Shown: positions 25,207 to 36,100, numbered from the stretch's first letter. The stretch is DNA of 64,000 bases from JBGQDM01 sp041495845 (GCA_041495845.1 JBGQDM010000002.1:24886-88885), one strand, 5' to 3'. The notes: a model not told the origin generated them from the sequence alone. Numbers and translations: made by a program.

Positions 25207-26349
25207 TTGTCTCCAGTTGAAACCAGTTCCTCGGTGCCTACCAAGACTGCGCTGAACGCGGTTCATCGGCAGATGGGCGCCAAGATGGTGGACTTCAACG
25301 GTTGGGACATGCCCGTGGAATATCCCAGCTCGGGGGGTCTGATCGCGGAACACCTCGCTGTGCGCCGCGGCGTCGGCCTGTTTGACGTGAGCCACATGGG
25401 CGACATCCGCCTCGCGGGGCCGCAAGCGCTGGCTGCGGTGCAGCATATTTCCATGAACGATGCCTCCCGGCTGGCCGTGGGACAGGCGCAGTATTCCGCC
25501 TTGCTCTATCCCGCGGGCACGTTTGTGGATGACGTGGTGGTGCACCGGCTCGGGGAAGAGGAGTACCTGCTGGTGATCAACGCGGGCACCCGCGAAAAGG
25601 ATTTCAACTGGGTACGCGACCACACCCGCGACTTTGACTGCCGGGTGGAAAATCTCAGCGACGACTTTACTCAGATTGCCGTGCAGGGGCCGAAGGCGCA
25701 CCTGGTGTTGCAGAAGCTGACCGACGCCGACCTGGCGAAAGTGAAATTCTACTGGGTGACGCGCGGAACCCTGTGCGGGCTGAAGGACATCCTGATTGCG
25801 CGCACTGGTTATACCGGGGAAGATGGCTTCGAGGTTTATATTCCCGCGGATGCAGCCACCAGCGCCAGAGTGTGGAACGAAATTCTGACGACGGGGAAAG
25901 AATATGGTGCGGTGGCTTGCGGGCTGGGGGCGCGGAATACGCTGCGTCTGGAAGCCAAGCTGCCCCTTTACGGCCACGAGATTTCGGACACGATCAATGT
26001 GTGGGAAGCCGGACTCGATCGCTTCTGCAAAATGGACAAGCCGGAATTTGTAGGACGAGCTGCTCTGGAGCAGGCAAGGGCAGCCGGGGTGAAGCGGACG
26101 TTGGTCGGTCTGGAGATGATTGAACGCGGGATCGCGCGCGACGGCTATAAGGTGCGCGACGCCCAGGGAACTGAGATCGGCGCGGTGACCAGCGGCTCGC
26201 CCGCGCCGTTCCTAAAGAAGAACATTGCGCTGGCGTATGTGCCGCTAGAGCGTTCAGCCTTGGGGACAACACTGCAGGTAGACATTCGTGGCCAGGGAGT
26301 GAAAGCCCAAGTGGTAGCCACGCCGTTTTACAAGAAGCCGAAGAGTTGA
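25207..26349 (+). CDS. gcvT: glycine cleavage system T protein (aminomethyltransferase)
   Basis: Transfers the methylene group from aminomethyl-lipoyl H protein to tetrahydrofolate, releasing ammonia; about 380 residues. Hallmarks: VDFNGWDMPVEYPS at the start, FDVSHMGDIRLAG, ARTGYTGEDGFEVYIP (folate-site region) and RNTLRLEAKLPLYGHEI. The TTG at 25207 is preferred, with GAGG at 25198-25201 just upstream; a GTG at 25234 is the next candidate. It is first gene of gcvT-gcvH-gcvPA-gcvPB. Confidence 0.95.
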   Translation: MSPVETSSSVPTKTALNAVHRQMGAKMVDFNGWDMPVEYPSSGGLIAEHLAVRRGVGLFDVSHMGDIRLAGPQALAAVQHISMNDASRLAVGQAQYSALLYPAGTFVDDVVVHRLGEEEYLLVINAGTREKDFNWVRDHTRDFDCRVENLSDDFTQIAVQGPKAHLVLQKLTDADLAKVKFYWVTRGTLCGLKDILIARTGYTGEDGFEVYIPADAATSARVWNEILTTGKEYGAVACGLGARNTLRLEAKLPLYGHEISDTINVWEAGLDRFCKMDKPEFVGRAALEQARAAGVKRTLVGLEMIERGIARDGYKVRDAQGTEIGAVTSGSPAPFLKKNIALAYVPLERSALGTTLQVDIRGQGVKAQVVATPFYKKPKS

Positions 26350-26387
26350 TGTCAGCTAGCAGCTAGCAGCTGAAAGGGAACGCACTC

Positions 26388-26777
26388 ATGAGCTATCCGA
26401 ACGATCGCAAGTATACGAAAGAGCACGAGTGGATCAAGGTTGAAGGCAACGCCGCGACCATCGGCATTACGCACCATGCGCAAGAGTCGCTGGGCGACAT
26501 TGTGTTCGTGGATCTGCCGAAGCCGGGCGGGGAAATTATTTCCGGCAAGACATTTGGCTCGGTGGAGTCGGTGAAGGCGGTATCGGATTTGTTTGCCCCT
26601 GCCTCGGGTACGGTAACTGCGGTGAATGATGCGCTCGCCACCGCACCGGAGACGGTGAACAAAGACGCGCACGGCGCCTGGATGCTGAAGGTGACGCTGA
26701 AGGACGTGGGCGAATTGACGAGCCTGCTCTCCGCCGCCGACTACGAGAAATTTGTGGCCGAGGAAGCTGGGCATTGA
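26388..26777 (+). CDS. gcvH: glycine cleavage system H protein
   Basis: Lipoyl carrier protein of 129 residues that shuttles the aminomethyl group between P, T and L proteins. The start KYTKEHEWIKVEG and the lipoylation site GSVESVKAVSDLFAP (Lys63) are conserved. It follows gcvT by 38 bp. The gap contains a short AGCTAGC-type direct repeat. The gene encoding L protein (lipoamide dehydrogenase) is not in the window. Confidence 0.96.
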   Translation: MSYPNDRKYTKEHEWIKVEGNAATIGITHHAQESLGDIVFVDLPKPGGEIISGKTFGSVESVKAVSDLFAPASGTVTAVNDALATAPETVNKDAHGAWMLKVTLKDVGELTSLLSAADYEKFVAEEAGH

Positions 26778-26951
26778 AAGTCAGCTGCCGCGGAGAAGAA
26801 GCAACCACAGCCTGGCGGGGCGAAAGCTTTGGCACCGGCGGGTACGACACGGCTCACCAACCGGTGTAATTTTGCACACCGCACAAACCCGCTGCGCAGT
26901 TTAAGATTCCAACTGACCCGAAGCCACATCTAAATCAGGTTCAAAGCCCCT

Positions 26952-28328
26952 ATGCGCTATTTACCGAAGTCTCCTGCCGACCGCGAGGCCATGTGTAAGG
27001 CGATCGGTGTGAAATCCAGCGACGACCTTTTTGCGCCGATCCCTGCGGAATTTCGATTGGCACGCGACCTCAAAGTTCCGCGACAGATGGCGGAAGTTGA
27101 GATCATGGACTGGTTTCAGCAGCGTTCGCGCGAGAATGGGGAAGGCTACACCGTGTTCCTCGGAGCGGGCGCTTACCACCATTACCGGCCCGTGGTGATC
27201 GACGCGCTGGTGTCGCGAGGCGAATTTCTGACCTCCTACACTCCCTACCAGGCGGAGATTTCGCAGGGTACGCTGCAAGCCATTTTTGAATTTCAAACGA
27301 TGATTTGTGAACTGACCGGCATGGATGTCGCCAATGCTTCCATGTATGACGGTTCCACGGCGGCGGCGGAAGCCATCATGATGGCGGTGCGGTTGACCGG
27401 TCGCAACCGCGCCGTGCTGGCGCGGTCCGTGCATCCCGAATATCGTGAAGTCATCGGCACCTACGCCACCCACCAGGGACTGCCGCTAACCAACGTGGGC
27501 TTTGGGGAGAACGGCCGCGTGGATATGGCCGCGCTGGAGAAAGCGATTACACCGGACACGGCGTGTGTGCTGATCCAGTCGCCGAATTTCTTCGGCACGA
27601 TTGAAGATGTGGCCGCGCTGGCCGACCTGGCGCACCGCCACGGCGCACTCCTGGTGGTGTCGATTGCAGAGGCGATTTCGCTGGGCATTGTGAATCCCCC
27701 GCGCGAGGCTGACATTGTGGCCATGGAGGCGCAATCGTTCGGTGTGCCGCTGGGATTTGGCGGCCCCTACTGCGGCGTGTTGGCCACGCGCGAGAAGAAC
27801 ATCCGGCAGATGCCGGGACGCTTGGCCGGGCAGACCGTGGATCGGAAAGGCAAGCGCGGATTTGTGCTCACCCTAGCCACGCGCGAGCAGCACATCCGCC
27901 GCGAGAAGGCCACCTCGAACATCTGTACTAACCAGGCGCTGGTGGCGCTGATGGCGACCATCTTCATGACTGTGTATGGCCGCGTGGGCCTGCGCGAACT
28001 GGCTAAACAGAATCTGGCCAAGGCAGCCTATGCGGTCGGGCACTTTGGCAAAGAAGCCAAAGTGCTGTTTTCCGGCGCGCCGCGTTTCCATGAATTTGTG
28101 ATGCAAACCCAGGAAGATGCCAGTGTGATCAACAGCCGCCTGCTGGGACATCGCATTGTGGGCGGACTGCCACTGAAGCGTTTCTATCCGGAACTGGGGA
28201 ACGCCTCGTTGTGGTGCTGCACCGAGATGACGCCCCGCAGCGCTGTCGACACCGCGTGCGGATTGCTCTCCGAATTTGAAGAGACGGCGAAAACCAGCGA
28301 ACCGCGCATGCAGGAGGCGACGCGATGA
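26952..28328 (+). CDS. gcvPA: glycine dehydrogenase (decarboxylating) subunit 1
   Basis: Alpha chain of the two-subunit P protein, 458 residues. It shows the family start MRYLPKSPADREAMCKAIG, GAGAYHHYRPVVIDALVSR, YTPYQAEISQGTLQAIFEFQ and MYDGSTAAAEA. This half lacks the PLP lysine, which is supplied by GcvPB. A 174-bp gap after gcvH holds a CGGTGT/ACACCG hairpin (26862-26881) but no recognised riboswitch. It overlaps gcvPB by 4 bp (ATGA), ensuring equimolar synthesis. Confidence 0.96.
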   Translation: MRYLPKSPADREAMCKAIGVKSSDDLFAPIPAEFRLARDLKVPRQMAEVEIMDWFQQRSRENGEGYTVFLGAGAYHHYRPVVIDALVSRGEFLTSYTPYQAEISQGTLQAIFEFQTMICELTGMDVANASMYDGSTAAAEAIMMAVRLTGRNRAVLARSVHPEYREVIGTYATHQGLPLTNVGFGENGRVDMAALEKAITPDTACVLIQSPNFFGTIEDVAALADLAHRHGALLVVSIAEAISLGIVNPPREADIVAMEAQSFGVPLGFGGPYCGVLATREKNIRQMPGRLAGQTVDRKGKRGFVLTLATREQHIRREKATSNICTNQALVALMATIFMTVYGRVGLRELAKQNLAKAAYAVGHFGKEAKVLFSGAPRFHEFVMQTQEDASVINSRLLGHRIVGGLPLKRFYPELGNASLWCCTEMTPRSAVDTACGLLSEFEETAKTSEPRMQEATR

Positions 28329-29809
28329 CCATGACCCGCAAAGCCACGCGGCACGTGAATCAAAATGAAGGCTTGATCTTTGAAAAATCGTCGCCGGGAA
28401 AATCTGCGTGGCGATTGCCCCCGCTGGATGTGCCCGAGGTGGATGCGGAAAAACTGCTGGGCGCGGCGGTCCGGAAAGATCTGGGCCAGATGCCGGAAGT
28501 GAGCGAGATCGAAATCATCCGCCACTTTACGCGGCTCTCCACCTGGAACTATGCCATTGATTTGGGCATGTATCCGCTGGGTTCGTGCACCATGAAGTAC
28601 AACCCGCGAGTCAACGAGGTGGTGGTACGGATGGACCGGCTGGCTAATGCGCATCCATATCAGCCGGAGAAGATTTCACAAGGCGCGCTGCAGATTCTGA
28701 AAACGCTGAGCGACTGCCTGCTCGAAATTACAGGCATGGACGCGATCACGTTGCAGCCCGCGGCGGGGGCCCAGGGTGAGATGACGGGCCTGCTGATGGT
28801 CCGGGCCTATCACCAGGCCCAGGGCAACGCGCGCAAGAAAGTTCTAATTCCAGATTCAGCGCACGGAACGAACCCGGCGACGGCAGCCATGGTTGGTTAC
28901 GCTGTGGAAAACCTCAAATCAAATGACCGCGGCATGGTGGACGTGGCGGCGCTGGCGGCGCAGATGAACGAAGATGTGGCCGCGCTGATGCTCACCAATC
29001 CCAATACGCTGGGCGTGTTTGAGCAGGAGATCCACAAGATTGCTGACTTGATGCACGCCAAAGGCGGGCTGCTCTACATGGATGGCGCCAACATGAATGC
29101 CTTGGTGGGCAAGGCGCGTCCCGGGGATTTTGGCGTGGATGTGATGCACCTCAACCTGCACAAAACGTTTTCCACGCCGCATGGTGGGGGCGGTCCGGGT
29201 TCAGGACCGGTGGCGGTGAAGAAAGGCCTGGAACCGTTTTTGCCCGCGCCGGTGGTGATTACGAAAGCGGATGGCACGCTCGGCTTCGAATACAACCGGC
29301 CGCAAACTGTGGGCCGCGTGCGCGCGTTTTACGGAAACTTTGGCATGTTCGTGCGGGCCCTGGCCTACATCTTCGCCAACGGGCCGGACGGTCTGCGGCA
29401 AACCACGGAAGATGCGGTGCTCAATGCGAACTACATTCGCAAAGGGCTGGAGGGTGCGTTCGATCTGCCCTACCAGACACCTTCCATGCACGAGGTGGTA
29501 TTCAGCGACAAGCTGCAGCTCAAGAATGGCATTCGCACCATGGACCTGGCCAAGCGGCTGATTGATTACGGGTTCCATCCCTATACCACGGCGTTTCCGC
29601 TGATTGTGCCGGGTGCGCTCATGATTGAGCCGACGGAAAGCGAATCGAAGGAGGAACTCGATCTGTTCATCGAGGCGATGCGGGCGATTGCGAAAGAAGC
29701 GGAAGAAGAGCCGCAGAAAGTGCTGGACGCGCCGCACTCAACCCGAGTGGCGCGGCTGGATGAGACCTTGGCAGCGCGCAAGCCGGTGCTCCGCTGGAAG
29801 CCGCAGTGA
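28325..29809 (+). CDS. gcvPB: glycine dehydrogenase (decarboxylating) subunit 2
   Basis: Beta chain of the P protein, 494 residues, carrying the pyridoxal phosphate. The PLP Lys is in HLNLHKTFSTPHGGGGPG (about residue 279), and PDSAHGTNPATAAM and YPLGSCTMKYNPR are conserved. It decarboxylates glycine and loads the remainder onto H-protein lipoate. The ATG at 28325 overlaps the gcvPA stop. A strong terminator lies 21 bp past the stop, closing the operon. Confidence 0.97.
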   Translation: MTMTRKATRHVNQNEGLIFEKSSPGKSAWRLPPLDVPEVDAEKLLGAAVRKDLGQMPEVSEIEIIRHFTRLSTWNYAIDLGMYPLGSCTMKYNPRVNEVVVRMDRLANAHPYQPEKISQGALQILKTLSDCLLEITGMDAITLQPAAGAQGEMTGLLMVRAYHQAQGNARKKVLIPDSAHGTNPATAAMVGYAVENLKSNDRGMVDVAALAAQMNEDVAALMLTNPNTLGVFEQEIHKIADLMHAKGGLLYMDGANMNALVGKARPGDFGVDVMHLNLHKTFSTPHGGGGPGSGPVAVKKGLEPFLPAPVVITKADGTLGFEYNRPQTVGRVRAFYGNFGMFVRALAYIFANGPDGLRQTTEDAVLNANYIRKGLEGAFDLPYQTPSMHEVVFSDKLQLKNGIRTMDLAKRLIDYGFHPYTTAFPLIVPGALMIEPTESESKEELDLFIEAMRAIAKEAEEEPQKVLDAPHSTRVARLDETLAARKPVLRWKPQ

Positions 29810-29830
29810 CCGCAGCCAGTGAAAATGAAA

Positions 29831-29869
29831 AAGGGGGCGGGTGTCTTACCCCGCCCCCTTCACTTTTTT
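29831..29869 (+). terminator. rho-independent terminator after gcvPB
   Basis: AAGGGGGCGGG (29831-29841) pairs perfectly with CCCGCCCCCTT (29850-29860) across an 8-nt loop, followed by CACTTTTTT. The upstream A-rich flank would also supply a partial U-tract on the minus strand for the convergent DUF2911 gene. Confidence 0.9.
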
Positions 29870-29886
29870 CCAATCTGTTCGCAGTT

Positions 29887-30429
29887 TTATTTCTCGGTCA
29901 GTTCCACGACCGCGCGCGTCCGCTCCCAATCCAGATACATGTGGCACCCGTTGCCCATTTCATGGAAGCTGACGGTGAAGTTTTCCACGGGCGCGTCCAG
30001 CGTGCTGGTGGACATGTCAAAGCGGGCTAGGTCCTGCGCGCCGTCGTACTTCGTGCCCCACTGCCCGGTCTCCTTGTTGAGAATCAGTTTCCAGCCGCTT
30101 TCGCCGGGCAGCGTGAAGAGTGTGTATTTGCCGGCCGGAACCGCAGTCCCGCCGATGCTGAGATTCGCGGTGGTGACGAAGCTGGTCGCTTCGTTGGCGC
30201 CGGTGCGCCACACCTGACCAAAGGGAACCAGACCACCGTAGATCTTGCGACCCTTGGCGCGCGGGCTGGAGTAGTCAATCTGAATGCTCTTGCCGTCGGT
30301 GAATTTACAGGCCGCGGAAGCTGGCGGCGATGGGCGCTTGGTTTTGTCCTGGCCCATGCTCATCTGCGCCACGACCACTACAGCGATGGCGAGAAAGGGA
30401 ATTGTGAGAAGGGCGATGCGAAGTTTCAT
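29887..30429 (-). CDS. exported DUF2911 protein
   Basis: A 180-residue protein with an N-terminal signal peptide or anchor (LRIALLTIPFLAIAVVVVAQ). The mature part is DUF2911: IQIDYSSPRAKGRKIYGGLVPFGQVWRTGANEAT, then AGKYTLFTLPGESGWKLILN. The family is common in Bacteroidota and Acidobacteria and has no established activity. AAGGAGAC precedes the ATG at 30429. It faces gcvPB and shares its terminator. Confidence 0.85.
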   Translation of the reverse strand: MKLRIALLTIPFLAIAVVVVAQMSMGQDKTKRPSPPASAACKFTDGKSIQIDYSSPRAKGRKIYGGLVPFGQVWRTGANEATSFVTTANLSIGGTAVPAGKYTLFTLPGESGWKLILNKETGQWGTKYDGAQDLARFDMSTSTLDAPVENFTVSFHEMGNGCHMYLDWERTRAVVELTEK

Positions 30430-30667
30430 TTTGTCTCCTTAAGATTTTTCTCTTCGGGCCCGAGTTGCGCCCGGGATCTACTACACGAAACTTGTTTCGG
30501 CCAATCCGCTGACCTGCCCAGTCATAGACGCGCGAGCCGGGAAAAAGTTAGAGGCGGTGCGGACTGCGATTGCTGGATGCAGACATGCTAACGGTTTGTT
30601 CCGGAATCCTCAACTGGCGAGCAAACAGGGTGTGATCCGCAAGGGGGGCGCTTCTCTCCCGATCTGG

Positions 30668-31915
30668 TCAGGCCTGCGCGGGATCCGTTCTAGCGCGGAA
30701 GAGGGAAAACTGACCCAGGACGCACTCCCGGACGACTCGAGGCAAAGCGCTGCGGACGCGGCCGCGGAGATCGAGATAGCTCTGCGATCCGGCAAAGAGA
30801 TCTTGCAGCAGGCCGCGCATGGTGGTGCTGCGGGCAGCCATCTGCAACATACGTTCGATGACCGTGCCGCCCCAGAATTTTCCGTGGTAGAAGCGCTCGG
30901 CGTAGCGTGAGGCGGCGATGAGGTCGGGGAGAAAATCGCCGCGGACTAGGTCAGGATAGGACTCGGGTTGACCGCCAAGCAGCGAGTCAGCGAGCAGGTC
31001 GGCGGAGCAGAGCGCGTAGTAGAGACCTTCACCGGTGACGGGGTCAACAAATCCGGCGGCGTCCCCGGTGAACGCCCAACCGGGACCGGAGAAAGCTGCG
31101 TGCTCAAGCGTCGAGGTGCGGAGGGTGGGGATGAGATGGGCATAGACGGAACCGCTGCGCCAGTCGAGATTTTCGGCGTCGAGAAAGTTTTCCAGGATGC
31201 GGCGAAGATCGGCGGTCGAGCCTTGGGCCAGTCGTCCGCAAATGCCGGCGGAGAAATGGTCGGAGCGCGGGAAGAGCCAGGCGTAGCCCTCGAGGTCAGG
31301 GAAGAAGCGGACGGTGAGTTTGCGGGCGGTGCCGGGGATGAAGTATCCGACGGCGGTCATGAGATCGCCGGGTGCGAAGGGCTGAGTGAATTGGGCACGG
31401 AAGGGATTGCGGGCACCGGCGGCGACGATGACAAAGGGGGCGTCAAAAGTGGAGTCCGGAGTGTGCAACTGCCATGCGCCCGCGCTGCCGGAAATGCGGG
31501 TGACGCGGCGCGTGACGACTTCGGCGCCTGCCCGCTGCGCACGATCGAGCAGCAGAGCGTTAAGATCGCGGCGCGAATAAATCAGCGTCGGATCGGTGAG
31601 ATGCAAGTGCAGGCGGCGGCCGGCGGGGCTGATGAGTTCGCCCTCGGCGATGACGGCGTGCGGATGTGTGGCAGCCGCCAGGAAGGGATAACGCAATAGC
31701 GTCTTGTGAGTCAATCCGCCGCCGCAGGGTTTTTCCCAGCCCTGCTTCTCTTCGAAAACGGTGACGGAGACTCCAGCCGAGGCGAGCAGTTCCGCGGTGC
31801 GGGCGCCGGCCGGACCCCCGCCGATGATGGCGATGGGGGCACGGCTGGCAATGGGATGTGTGTCTGGGTCCGCCATTTTCTGAAGGGTCGGTTGACCTTT
31901 CCGTGAATCCTTCAT
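30668..31915 (-). CDS. FAD-dependent oxidoreductase, geranylgeranyl-reductase-like
   Basis: A flavoprotein of 402-415 residues. The N-terminal Rossmann motif is IAIIGGGPAGARTAELLASAG, followed by EKPCGGGLT, a signature of geranylgeranyl reductases, and the second FAD motif GPGWAFTGDAAGFVDPVTGEG (about residue 290). Members reduce prenyl chains of quinones, chlorophylls or lipids; saturation of a menaquinone tail or a carotenoid/lipid role are both possible. The ATG at 31915 is listed; an ATG at 31876 is equally plausible, and neither has a clear ribosome-binding site. It is divergent from the efflux genes. Confidence 0.85.
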   Translation of the reverse strand: MKDSRKGQPTLQKMADPDTHPIASRAPIAIIGGGPAGARTAELLASAGVSVTVFEEKQGWEKPCGGGLTHKTLLRYPFLAAATHPHAVIAEGELISPAGRRLHLHLTDPTLIYSRRDLNALLLDRAQRAGAEVVTRRVTRISGSAGAWQLHTPDSTFDAPFVIVAAGARNPFRAQFTQPFAPGDLMTAVGYFIPGTARKLTVRFFPDLEGYAWLFPRSDHFSAGICGRLAQGSTADLRRILENFLDAENLDWRSGSVYAHLIPTLRTSTLEHAAFSGPGWAFTGDAAGFVDPVTGEGLYYALCSADLLADSLLGGQPESYPDLVRGDFLPDLIAASRYAERFYHGKFWGGTVIERMLQMAARSTTMRGLLQDLFAGSQSYLDLRGRVRSALPRVVRECVLGQFSLFRARTDPAQA

Positions 31916-31982
31916 CTAAAGATACAATCAAAGAGTTTGGAGTGTATGGGTTCTTTTCCCGAGAGGCTCCGGATTGTCTTTT

Positions 31983-33116
31983 ATGTCTCTTTCCAGTCAA
32001 GGGGTTGGGGTTCGTGGGCCGCGAGTTTGGCGACGTGTGCTGAGCATGGCCGCGCTGGTAGCAGTGGTTGTGTGTCTGAACGCCTGCAACAAGGGCGGAG
32101 CGGCGCAGGCGGGAGGACCGGGCGATTTTGCCCTGAAGGTGAAGCTAGCCGAGGCGCAGGCGAAACCGGTCAATGAGACGACCGAGTATGTGGCGACGAT
32201 CAAGTCACGGACGTCAGCTGTTCTGCAGCCGCAGGTGGAAGGTCAGATCACGCGTATTTTCGCGAAGTCGGGTGACGCCGTAAGGGCGGGCCAGGCGATC
32301 CTGCAGATTGATCCGCTGAAGCAGACAGCGACGGTGAACAGCCAGGAAGCGACGCGCAAGTTGAAGCTGGCGAACCGGGAACTGGCGCGGACGCAGTTGG
32401 AGCGGGCGCGGCAGTTGCACGCCGCGGGGGTGATCAGCAAGCAGGACCTCGATCAGGCCGAGGCGGCGTTTGCTGCGGCGCAGGCCGATGCGTCCTCGCT
32501 GGACGCGCAGGTGCGCGAGCAGGAAGCACAGCTCAAGTATTACAGCGTGACCGCGCCGTTTGATGGCGTGGTGGGCGACATTCCCGTGCATGTCGGCGAC
32601 CGGGTGACGACCTCCACGATGCTGACGACGGTGGACCAGCGCACCGGGCTGGAAGCGTACATCAACGTGCCAACGGAACGCGCACCCCTGCTGCGCATTG
32701 GCATGCCGGTGCGAGTGTTGGATGCGCTGGGCAAAGTGGTGGCGGAAACGCGAGTGACCTTCATCGCGCCGCAGGTGGACACGGCGACGCAGTCGGTGCT
32801 GGTCAAGGCAGCCGTGGACCAGGCGCGGGAAGCGCTACGGGCGGCCCAGTTTGTGCGCGCGCAAATCGTGTGGAATACCGCGCCGCGCGTTACCGTGCCG
32901 GTGACCGCGGTGTCACGGACTAGCGGTCAGTACTTTGCCTACGTGGCGGAAGCGGGAGAGAAGGGTGGTTTGGTGGCGCGGCAACGCGCGGTCAAGCTGG
33001 GCGCGATTGTGGGCAACGATTACGTGGTTATGGACGGCTTGCGGCCCGGGGACAAGGTAGTTGTTTCCGGGGCGCAGAACCTGGCGGACGGAATGTCAAT
33101 CACCGCCGGAAGCTAG
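31983..33116 (+). CDS. RND efflux periplasmic adaptor (membrane fusion protein), lipoprotein
   Basis: A 377-residue periplasmic adaptor linking an RND pump to an outer-membrane channel. A lipoprotein signal ends LNAC (Cys about residue 36). A barrel-sandwich half-motif (VLQPQVEGQITRIFAKSGD), a coiled-coil hairpin (about 100-170, alpha-helical with Glu/Ala/Gln repeats), a second lipoyl half (YYSVTAPFDGVVGDIPVHVG) and a beta-barrel (TATQSVLVKAAV) follow in order, as in AcrA/MexA. The ATG at 31983 is preferred over a TTG at 31974. It precedes the pump gene. Confidence 0.92.
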   Translation: MSLSSQGVGVRGPRVWRRVLSMAALVAVVVCLNACNKGGAAQAGGPGDFALKVKLAEAQAKPVNETTEYVATIKSRTSAVLQPQVEGQITRIFAKSGDAVRAGQAILQIDPLKQTATVNSQEATRKLKLANRELARTQLERARQLHAAGVISKQDLDQAEAAFAAAQADASSLDAQVREQEAQLKYYSVTAPFDGVVGDIPVHVGDRVTTSTMLTTVDQRTGLEAYINVPTERAPLLRIGMPVRVLDALGKVVAETRVTFIAPQVDTATQSVLVKAAVDQAREALRAAQFVRAQIVWNTAPRVTVPVTAVSRTSGQYFAYVAEAGEKGGLVARQRAVKLGAIVGNDYVVMDGLRPGDKVVVSGAQNLADGMSITAGS

Positions 33117-33156
33117 TCCGGCCGCGGATCCAGCGGCAAAATTCAGTGGAGTGACC

Positions 33157-36100
33157 GTGGAGCAGCAGCGGGGCAGTTTCGTTGATTTCTTCATTCACCG
33201 ACCGATTTTCGCGACGGTGTGTTCGCTGATCCTGGTCATTTCGGGCGCAGTGGTCATTCCGCTTTTGCCGGTGGCGCAATACCCAGAACTGGCGCCGCCG
33301 CAAGTCACGGTGACCAGTTTTTACACTGGAGCCAATGCGCAGACGGTAGAGTCGGCGGTGACGACCCCACTGGAACAGGCGATCAACGGAGTGGAGGGCA
33401 TGCGTTATATGACCTCCACCAGCGGCAACGACGGCACCAGCCAGGTGTCCGTCACTTTCAATCTGGGGCGAAACCTTGATCTGGCGGCGGTGGACGTGCA
33501 GAACCGCGTCTCCACCGTGACGGGACGGCTGCCCAACGAAGTCAAAACCACCGGGCTGCAGATCACCAAGAACTCCGGCCAATTCATTATGGCGGTGGGG
33601 TTCTACGGCGACAAAGAGCAGTACAACGACCAGTTCATCAGCAACTATCTCGACGTCTATGTGCGAGACGCGCTGTTGCGGATTCCGGGGGTGGGCAACG
33701 TCATCATCTTCGGCGAACGCAAGTATTCGATGCGTTTGTGGCTGGATCCCTCGCGGCTGGCGGCGCGGGCGCTGACCGCTTCGGACGTGGTCAACGCCCT
33801 GCGGGATCAGAATGTTCAGATTGCGGCAGGCCAGGTGGGCGAAGCGCCCGCCCCGCCGAACCAGGCCTACCAGGTAAGTGTGCGCGCGGTGGGACGGCTG
33901 ACCGAACCTGCGGAATTTGAAAGCATCATCCTGAAATCCTCAGGCGGCACGCTGGTGCGGTTGCGCGATGTCGGCCGCGCGGAACTCGGGGCGGAGAACT
34001 ACAGCGGCAATCTGCGTTTTAACGGGCACTCCGCGCTGGGCATCGGAGTGCAGCAGCTCTCGCAGGCGAACGCGCTGGACGTGGACCGACGCGTGCGGGA
34101 AACGCTGGAGCGGTTATCCAAGCGTTTCCCCCCCGGCATGAAATATGCCATCGCCTTCGATTCGACCACCGTGGTGGGCGAATCCATCCGCGAAGTCACC
34201 TACACGCTGCTGCTGGCGATCGTGTTCGTGATCTTGACCATGTTCCTGTTTCTCCAGGATTGGCGCAGCACGCTGATTCCAGCGGTGACGATTCCGGTGT
34301 CGCTGATCGGGACGTTTTTGTTTATCAAGCTAATGGGTTTTTCCATCAACACGCTCACGCTGTTCGGGATTACGCTGGCCACGGGACTGGTGGTGGACGA
34401 CGCCATCGTGGTCATCGAGAACATCAAGCGGCATATGGGCGAGGAGCACGTGAGTGCGCACCGGGCCGCGTCCATTGCCATGGGCGAGGTGACGGGCGCG
34501 GTGATTGCCACCTCGCTGGTGCTGGTCTCGGTGTTTGTGCCGGTGGCGTTTTTTCCGGGGACGACGGGCAAGCTCTACCAGCAATTCTCGCTCACCATCG
34601 CGTTTTCCATCCTGCTCTCGGCGTTTAACTCGCTGACGTTTACGCCCGCACTTTCGGCACTGATCCTGGAGGGGGAGAAACCGAAGACAACCGGGGTGTT
34701 CGGTTGGATTGAACGGCAACTGCGCTGGATCACACACACCTACCGGACATCAGCGGAAAAAGCGTTGCGCTGGAAATACGCGCTGATCGCAGTTTTCTTT
34801 CTTGGCCTGGGCGTGACGTACTGGATCTTTACCCAGGTGCCGCGGTCGTTTGTGCCGGACGAAGACCAGGGATGGTTCATCATCAACGTGCAAGGGCCAG
34901 AGGGTGCGTCGCTGGATTACACCACCCGAGTGATGGGCCAGGTGGAGGCGGAACTGGCGAAAGAGAAGGACATCCTGGCGGCGTTCAGCGTGGCGGGGTT
35001 CAGTTTTGCAGGATCAAGTCCGAACCGGGGGCTGGTGTTCATCAATATGAAGCCGACGGCCGAGCGGCGTGGCCAAGAACATTCGGCGGAGTCGATCATC
35101 AACCGGTTGCGCGGACCCCTGTTGAGCATCTCGTCGGCGACCGTAATTCCATTTTCGCCGCCGCCCATCAATGGCGTGGGGGCGTTCGGCGGGTTCCAGT
35201 TTGAATTGCAGGACCAGAGTGGAAACACGCTGGATGCCTTGTACAGCGCCAGCCGCGACCTGGTGAAACAGGGAAACGCTCGGCCGGAACTGCGCGGACT
35301 GTTCAGCGCTTTCACCGCCAACGATCCCCAATTTGTGGTGAATCTGGACCGCGAGAAGGCGCGCACCTTGCAGGTGCCGTTGAGCCAGATCAGTGACGCC
35401 ATGCAGATTTACATGGGTTCGGCCTACGTGAACGATTTCGATTTCAACAACCGCAGCTACCGAGTGTATGTCCAGGCGGACAAGCAGTTCCGGTCGGCAC
35501 CGCAGGATATCAAGCAGTTCTACGTGCGGTCCGACACCGGCGCGATGATTCCGCTGGACAATCTGGTGAAGGTGACGGAGCAAACCACGCCGCAGGTGAT
35601 CAGCCATTACAACCTCTACCGGTCAGCGGAGATCAACGGGGTGGCGGCGCCGGGATATAGCTCCGGGCAGGCGATTGCTGCCATGGAAGACCTGGCGCAC
35701 AAGACTTTGCCGGGAGGAATGACTTATTCCTGGTCGGGGTTGTCGCTGGAAGAGATTGAGTCGGGCGGGCAGTCCCTGGCGCTGTTTGGGCTGGGACTGG
35801 TGTTTGTCTACCTGACACTGGCGGCGCAGTATGAAAGCTTTGTGCTGCCTTTCATCATTCTGCTGGGCGTGCCCATGGCCATGTTGGGCGCGCTCGGAGC
35901 GCAGTCGCTGCGCGGCCTGGAGAACGATGTCTACTGCCAGATCGGGCTGGTGATGCTGATTGGGCTGGCCAGCAAGAACGGAATTCTGATTGTGGAGTTT
36001 GCGGAACAGTTGCGGCGGAAAGGAATGAGCGTTCCGCAGGCTGCGGTAGAAGCGGCGCGTATCCGGCTGCGGCCGATCTTGATGACGTCGTTTGCGTTTA

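Noticed and set aside
24748..25977. 409-residue frame antisense to gcvT
   Set aside because: Overlaps both the Cys-rich gene and gcvT; its composition is that of a shadow frame.
26352..26372. AGCTAGC direct repeats between gcvT and gcvH
   Set aside because: Three short tandem units only; too small for a functional repeat claim and probably replication slippage.
26778..26951. riboswitch or promoter in the gcvH-gcvPA gap
   Set aside because: Only one short hairpin (CGGTGT/ACACCG) is present; no known aptamer signature and no good promoter.
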